Positions 58,516-64,000 of a stretch of DNA of 64,000 nucleotides are shown piece by piece. Every line of letters begins with the position of its first letter. Position 1 is the stretch's first letter. Source of the stretch: Apiospora phragmitis (lineage: Eukaryota; Ascomycota; Sordariomycetes; Amphisphaeriales; Apiosporaceae); NCBI GenBank assembly GCA_038363925.1, contig JAQQWL010000004.1, forward strand, positions 1,674,001-1,738,000. The letters are read 5' to 3'. Both the position numbers and the translations under genes were made by a program. The notes below the pieces were generated by a model. That model was given only the letters and a program-made list of their open reading frames with translations, had not been told where the DNA came from and did not search any database.

Positions 58516-59093
58516 GGCAAGTCAATCGCACTGGACATCCCATCCTACCACTACCCAGCCTAGCCTGCCTCTCTACCCGCCACTCGCACTACTTCCACTC
58601 CAAGTCGAGCAATCAGTTTCGAGCAATCGATCAATCAATTGCCCTGCCTCTCAAAGCTCGTTACATCATTCGCTCAACCACCAGACCAGGCGCAACACAA
58701 CTGGTTGCGGACTCAACCAGTGTAAACAAATAACAAGAAATAATTTGGAAACACTGCCGCAAACCGTCAGCGTCAACTATTTACTGACGCAAAACCCGGA
58801 CAGCGCAGTTTTGTGATACTTGTTGGACGCGGGAAAGAAAGCAAGAAGTGTGTGCGTGTGTGTCAGTCAAAGTAAGCCAGCGCCGCGGAAAGAGATAAAC
58901 CTTCCCCCGCGCGTCGCGATCGGATTGCGCCGAGTACTCGCTCACACTTTTCCTCCCACTCGCGTTTGCCTGTCAGACGGGAAACTCAAATCGTGCAAGT
59001 CGTGCATTCCCGCACAACTTTTATTCGTCGAATACATATCTACCAGGCAATCGTCCCGAGTAGCTGCAACGGCCGCGCCCGCAGTCTGCAAGT

Positions 59094-60304
59094 ATGGATC
59101 AGCACAACCAACAGTCGTCGAGTAGCCACCCGCAGCAATCCTCGAGGAATGCCCAGAGTAGCAACAATGCGGTTTATGATACAGCCCATGGCGGCCACTA
59201 TGGTAAGTCAAAGATCCGATCTCTCGAGCAATCAAGCAAGCATCTGTGGTTGCGCAATCATCTGCTTTCTGTGCGACGTCGCTAACCATGTCTCTATAGG
59301 CGCAAGCGCCGCTGTAAGTCAAAGTCCCTGCCCCAAGTCTCGAATCCTCATCTCCCAGTATTATTTACATTAGCCCTTTTCCATTTGTAGCTCGCCAACT
59401 CTGGCTATGCTCCTGCGGAGCTCTACACCGGTCCCTGGGCGAACGTACATCAAGGCCTGCACGGCCAGTACAAGGACATCCTGACAACATACTGGCAGCA
59501 AACGATCCATCATCTCGAGTCCGACAGCCACGATTACAAGCTACACCAACTACCGCTTGCCCGTATCAAGAAAGTCATGAAGGCCGACCCCGAAGTCAAG
59601 ATGATCTCGGCCGAGGCGCCCATTTTGTTCGCCAAGGGCTGCGACATTTTCATCACAGAACTGACCATGCGCGCATGGATCCACGCCGAAGAGAATAAGC
59701 GCCGCACGCTGCAACGATCCGACATTGCTTCCGCTCTTGCAAAGAGTGACATGTTTGATTTCCTCATTGACATTGTCCCCCGTGAGGAGGCGAGCCATGC
59801 AAAGAGGGCCCCCGCTCAGGGTCAACCAGCTGGCGGCGTGCCCGCAGCACCTGCGTCGCAGATGGGTGGCCAGCACATGCCACCGCCGAACCACATGGAC
59901 CCGAACTATGGTATGGGCGGCCACCCTATGCCATCCGACCAGGATTATTCTCGTGCGCCCAACATGTACAACCCGGTTCAGCCTGGCCAAGCCCCTCAGT
60001 ACGGCCAAGCACCGGCACCTATGTATGGCGATATGGACCCCAACAACATGTACTACGCGGGAAGCATGCAGCCGCAGCAAGTAAGTTGTTCCTGCTTTCC
60101 ACCACCCCCCATCCCACGTCGCGAACTCGATACTGATCCAATCTTCCCCCTAAATAGTAGTATCGCAGCGGCTCGACGGAAGAGGAGACGTTGCCGCCTC
60201 CCGAACCGGCGCCGACCGAGCCTAGTCATGTTGAGTCATCTGGACAGACTGCCCAGACTGTCTTGCCTTCCAAAGAGGGCGACGGCCATGGGGATCAGGA
60301 CTAG
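59094..60304 (+). CDS. hapE: CCAAT-binding complex subunit HapE/HAP5 (NF-YC)
   Basis: Histone-fold subunit of the CCAAT-binding complex (with HapB and HapC), a global regulator of respiration, iron and redox genes. Four exons: 59094-59202, a 14-nt microexon at 59300-59313 (GASAA), 59391-60080 and 60161-60304. All phases agree and give 318 residues. The histone-fold core (about 94-172) contains [51 protein letters not shown] and [20 protein letters not shown], the NF-YC signature. The flanking block [11 protein letters not shown] is the fungal extension before the fold. The C-terminal half is Met/Pro/Gln-rich. The last intron ends in TAGTAG: use of the second AG continues to a Glu/Pro-rich tail, while the first AG would give an immediate stop. 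Confidence 0.95.
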
Positions 60305-60734
60305 ATACGTAGCCAATCCACTCCGATGGGGAACCAGGGAGTGGAACAAGTGAACAGCTTCTTTCTACTAGCAGCGCTGTCTTTCCCTTTCAACGGCATC
60401 TATTATTTTTTCTTCGAATTCCTTCTCTCGTTTATTCACGAAAAATCCCTTGGCTTCACCGGCTATGGCGTAAATGGGGTTTTTGAGGAACGTTGTTTTT
60501 GGTTCCTTTGATGGTACATAGCCCACAAAGTATATCCAGTTTGCTGATGATTGTGGTTTTGGGATTTCCTATTTATCTGGAAGGGTATTGCATGAGCTGA
60601 TGAAAACAAAAATTGAATGTCATGACACGGAATAATCATACCGCTTCGCTTTCGTTATGTCTCGAAATCATGTGCTGAACAGTAGTAATCGCGTTGGCTT
60701 TCTCTCGGCCTTAGTAACGTAGCATGATTGGCCT
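60305..60734. other. Convergent intergenic region, hapE / Sec15
   Basis: 3' flanks of two convergent genes with T-rich stretches. No gene is supported. Confidence 0.45.
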
Positions 60735-63191
60735 CTACGATTTGCCTCCGAACCGCAGATTGGAGGAGAAGTTGGCGAATCTCTGAGCAGCTTGGGCAGC
60801 TTGCTGGCTGGCGCTGGGACCAGTAATTTGTGAAGTGAGCCTGTAGTAATGCGTTGTCAGTGTTTTGATCAAAGTACTTCGAGGCATAGCAGTCTGGCGC
60901 AGGGCAGAAATGAGGCACGTGAGCGAGTGCATTAGAACATACTTTTCCAGTAGCACCGGGCCGTTCATGGCGTGCACGCGACTGTACTTTTTGTTGCGCG
61001 TGGAGATGTCGAAGAACTCGTCCGTGTTCTCGCTCTGCAGCAGCTGGATGGTCTGCTCGAGCTCGTCGAGGTTGCTGCGCAGCATGAAGCCGTTCTCAAG
61101 CCCGTCGACAAAGTCGGTCAGGTGGCTGACGTCGAGGGCGAGGGCGGCGACGCCATTGGGGTTGATCTTCTTGACGTCGTTGCTGAGAGGCAGGGCAAGG
61201 ATCTTGTCCGAGGCGTGCGAGAGGGCGTCGAAGTAGATGAGCTCCTTGATCTCGCGCGGCAGGCCCAGGAGGGTGCTGTTCATGATGTTAGAGAGGTAGC
61301 GCGTCAGGGTCTGCATGTAGTTGGAGGGCTCCGTGGGCGTGGTCTGGCCGGTCCAGTCGTACTCGGCCGTCTCGACGAGGTCGTCGATCTTGGAGTTGAC
61401 GAGCTCGAAGATGCGCTTCTCGGCCGTCTTCTTGTTGTCCCGGAACTGCTCCGTAGCGGCAAGCTTCAGGGGCCCGCCGGCAGAGGCGGACGAGCGGGCG
61501 CGGATCAAGAGTTGTTCTAGCTCTTGGCAAGCCGTCTCGAAATGCTCTAAATTGATGAGGATCTGGACGATTTGACCCAGATACTGGGTGCTCAGGCGCT
61601 CGACCAGCGACTGGCAGACCTTCTCCGTAAGGAGCTCATCGAGAGACTTGCGCAAGGTCTCATCGATCTTTGTAGGGTGCTGGAAGTGGTCGTCGGAGAA
61701 GAAGTAGAATTGGTTGAGGAAGTTTCGGATATCAATACAGCAGAGGGGATACATCTGGGAGAATGGAAGGACGCACGGGAAGGTAAGCTCGCTAACGTCC
61801 TTGTCCTGTGTGAACCAACTGACGTTGACCACCTTCTCATACTCTTCCACCGAGTTGATGGCCATAGGCATGTAATCATCTGTGGAGACGATTTCCTGGA
61901 AATCGTCGCTGAACCGTCGCTTCAGAAGCTCGGCGTACTTGTCGAAAAGTTCCACCAGGAACTCATCCAGCCTTGAAACAGAGTAGCCCCAGCCTGCCAT
62001 AGTCTGAATGAAGAGGGCGATGACCCCTTTGATCTTGAGCAGAATCTCGGCGTTGCCCACTTCACCCAGAGCTTTCGTGGTGAGTGAGATGGCGGCTGAG
62101 CACATGGAATCCCACAACTCTTCGACATCAATAGCTGTACGTAGCTGAGGCACACGCCTCATGGTAGCCTTCTCAATGATGGCGAATCCAGCAATACCCT
62201 CCAGGAGACTACTCAGAGATGACTCGTCGTCACTGGTAAGACTGACAGACGATGGAATCAGAAGTTCCTTTTGCCGTCGCCTTGTGGCTGCATAATCATT
62301 GCGAAACCTGTCGTTTTGGCCAAGGGCGTCGTGTATATGCAGAGCCTCGAATAGGGGCGTGAAGTCAACCTGCAACTCCTCGTTATCCAGCACGTCGAAC
62401 TCCTCGCTTTCGTCAAAAACCAGCTCGATGGCCGAGTTCAGCTTGAAGTGGCTGAGAAAATCGTCCGCCTCTATCCTATCCCTTTGACGAGACCGACGCA
62501 TCTCGGTGTGGTAAAAGGCAACTTCACCCAGGAACTGTGACGTCTCGCGGATACGGAACAGCCACGTGTTGAGGTCGTTCATGACAGCCTCGGATATTGA
62601 CTTTTGCGAGGCAGGTATGGATTTCTGGATCATGTCTGCTAGCTTGTACTGCGTCCCGTACTTGTTCTGGATCATAGGGATCAGGAACTCGTTCTGCATA
62701 TCCTCGAGGGACTTAAGGGCAGCATAGTACTGCTTCTTGCGGATGAGCTCATGGGCGTTGTTCACAGCATGCAAGATCTTGAGCGACTCCTTGAGAGCAT
62801 CCGAGACATCGGATATATTTTCCCGCACAGCACGGGTGCTGACCAGGGCCTGCTTCTGTTCGGCCAGCTTCTCCGTGCTCTCCTGGATGGACTGGTTGAG
62901 CTTGAGAATCTCGGTGGTCAGGGTGACGGTGCCCTGGCGGACCTCTTGGAGCTGATTGACCGAGCTCAAGAACTCCTCGTGTTTTGTCAAGCCGATGCGC
63001 TCGATGTCGGATTCGCGTGCCTCGGCATACTGTGTCAGATTCTGGGCCAAGATATTCGATCGGTTGGTGTACGAGGCATCTTTCAGCACGGGAATCAATT
63101 GGTCCAGGAAGTCGGAGTCCGAGGTGGAAACAATGATTTGCTGGACAGCAGTGCCATAGTCATCGTAGGTCTGGACTCGTCGCGGAGCCAT
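60735..63191 (-). CDS. SEC15: Exocyst complex subunit Sec15
   Basis: Subunit of the octameric exocyst that tethers secretory vesicles at growth sites; Sec15 is the effector that binds the Rab Sec4. The frame from ATG 63191 is open to 60735 (818 codons). A 102-nt intron at 60841-60942 (donor GTATGT, branch CTGAC, acceptor TACAG) probably interrupts it; it has no stop and a multiple-of-three length, so retention keeps frame. Spliced, the protein has 784 residues ending in FANFSSNLRFGGKS. The N-terminal coiled coil (IGLTKHEEFLSSVNQLQEV, then LTTEILKLNQSIQ) and the C-terminal Sec15 domain (MYPLCCIDIRNFLNQFYFF, EKVCQSLVERLSTQYLGQI) are plain. No other intron is needed. It seems intact. Confidence 0.93.
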   Translation of the reverse strand: MAPRRVQTYDDYGTAVQQIIVSTSDSDFLDQLIPVLKDASYTNRSNILAQNLTQYAEARESDIERIGLTKHEEFLSSVNQLQEVRQGTVTLTTEILKLNQSIQESTEKLAEQKQALVSTRAVRENISDVSDALKESLKILHAVNNAHELIRKKQYYAALKSLEDMQNEFLIPMIQNKYGTQYKLADMIQKSIPASQKSISEAVMNDLNTWLFRIRETSQFLGEVAFYHTEMRRSRQRDRIEADDFLSHFKLNSAIELVFDESEEFDVLDNEELQVDFTPLFEALHIHDALGQNDRFRNDYAATRRRQKELLIPSSVSLTSDDESSLSSLLEGIAGFAIIEKATMRRVPQLRTAIDVEELWDSMCSAAISLTTKALGEVGNAEILLKIKGVIALFIQTMAGWGYSVSRLDEFLVELFDKYAELLKRRFSDDFQEIVSTDDYMPMAINSVEEYEKVVNVSWFTQDKDVSELTFPCVLPFSQMYPLCCIDIRNFLNQFYFFSDDHFQHPTKIDETLRKSLDELLTEKVCQSLVERLSTQYLGQIVQILINLEHFETACQELEQLLIRARSSASAGGPLKLAATEQFRDNKKTAEKRIFELVNSKIDDLVETAEYDWTGQTTPTEPSNYMQTLTRYLSNIMNSTLLGLPREIKELIYFDALSHASDKILALPLSNDVKKINPNGVAALALDVSHLTDFVDGLENGFMLRSNLDELEQTIQLLQSENTDEFFDISTRNKKYSRVHAMNGPVLLEKYVLMHSLTCLISALRQTAMPRSTLIKTLTTHYYRLTSQITGPSASQQAAQAAQRFANFSSNLRFGGKS

Positions 63192-64000
63192 TATGGGCCG
63201 CGATGCACTTGGGCTCTTCGTAATCGGTGTCCGAAGTAACAGCAGTTGGGCGGGCGGCGCAAGTTGAAAGTCAACCTGGATAGGATCACGCTGAGACGGC
63301 TCTAAATTCTTTGAAGTGTCTTCGAAACCATGACAGTAGAGTTCCAGTCGGGTGCCGGCTGTAGATATGCGAAAAGCGTCAAGTTGCTGCCTGCGAGGCT
63401 GACGACTTTGTTGTTTCTGGATATGATAGCTGCATGGACGGAGTGATCAAGCTTCAAGTTGCGTTGCGACTTGGGACTCAATTCCAGTGGGATCATTGCT
63501 GCAGTCACAGTGGAGCGGTCCCTGTAAGCTGTAGGCGCGCCGCGCTAGTTTCACCTACTGTTACCCCCCCACACATCATTTACCCCCCTAATGATTTCCC
63601 ACCTAAAAGTTCATGTTGAATGTTTTACTTGTACGGAATCAAGTTCCCAAGATTGCAGTTTTTTAGCATATGCTTAGCCCCTAAGATAAAGGTACATATA
63701 TCCTATGGTAAATGCTCGAGGAGAGTATCTACTATTAGATAGACCCGCCAAGGTCCGATCAAGCACTGGTAGAACTGTTACGCATTAAAGGGGCAGAGTG
63801 CTGATATTACTATCCTCTCCAATCATCACTCGGAGATTCATTACCCCCGGCCTGGACTTGTAGGGAATAAGGGCCAGCACTGTCAAATATATGTTGGCTT
63901 TGAGGAGTTCTGCATGGTTAATGCGTAGTAATACCCATATGAATACACCAAATGTTATATTTCAATATGTACCAGCTCTTTGAAAGCCAGTAATGGCATA
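63192..64000. other. Upstream region of Sec15
   Basis: About 800 nt of promoter-side sequence with no supported gene. From about 63.6 kb it is AT-richer. Confidence 0.45.

Larger units (their letters stand above)
56602..59093. other. Divergent upstream region, Fcf2 / hapE, probably with a long hapE leader
   Basis: About 2.5 kb. Several small open frames (one of 202 codons at 58208-58816) lie in a C/A-rich, CT-rich stretch typical of a long fungal 5' leader, so upstream ORFs are likely rather than a gene. CCAAT boxes and a GATT repeat are listed separately. Confidence 0.5.

Noticed and set aside
58208..58816. 202-codon ORF upstream of hapE
   Set aside because: Composition (Ser/Gln/Pro/Thr from CA-rich DNA) is typical of a fungal leader. 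There is no domain, and overlapping frames are equally open.

Overview
The window is nuclear DNA of a filamentous ascomycete (Pezizomycotina, probably Sordariomycetes). This rests on short introns of about 50-220 nt with GTRNGT donors, CTAAC/CTGAC-type branch sites and YAG acceptors, and on fungus-restricted gene types: heterokaryon-incompatibility (HET) genes, a CFEM-domain Pth11-like receptor and a HapE-type CCAAT factor. All splice models were built by eye from reading frame, splice motifs and remembered family patterns. No alignment was run.

Layout. 0.5-17 kb is housekeeping: a myotubularin lipid phosphatase, the phenylalanyl-tRNA synthetase beta subunit divergent from eIF1, the PP2A scaffold subunit, an Efm4-like eEF1A lysine methyltransferase, and a large glutamine-rich protein of unknown function. 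17-25.3 kb is gene-poor and holds one small secreted cysteine-rich protein (candidate effector), one orphan ORF and one possible exon relic. 25.3-36.1 kb is accessory: an SBF/Rch1-like transporter, a GFA/CENP-V-fold protein, a GH1 beta-glucosidase and two adjacent decayed HET-domain genes. 36.5-44.9 kb returns to core functions: Vps16, eIF4B, and a Tim17-like membrane protein. 46.8-55.2 kb carries a FAD monooxygenase, a CFEM-GPCR and a medium-chain reductase, not obviously a biosynthetic cluster. 55.7-63.2 kb holds Fcf2, HapE/HAP5 and the exocyst subunit Sec15.

Themes. Several genes serve translation (PheRS beta, eIF1, eIF4B, Efm4, Fcf2) and membrane traffic (myotubularin, Vps16, Sec15), but they look like ordinary scattered loci. 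Four genes (PheRS beta, Efm4, the Q-rich protein, eIF4B) each need exactly one base added or removed in a C/G homopolymer to restore one continuous frame. In all four the summed exon length is off by one in the matching direction. This looks like homopolymer-length error in the sequence rather than gene death. The two HET genes differ: they have a large internal loss, several non-homopolymer shifts and a nonsense codon, so they look like true relics.

I found no clearly new multi-gene system. The most interesting signals are a 109-codon, coding-like in-frame continuation past the TAG of the myotubularin gene, a TAGTAG tandem acceptor in hapE whose choice would add or remove a stop codon, a 14-nt microexon in the same gene, the tandem HET relics, and the lone secreted cysteine-rich protein in a gene desert.
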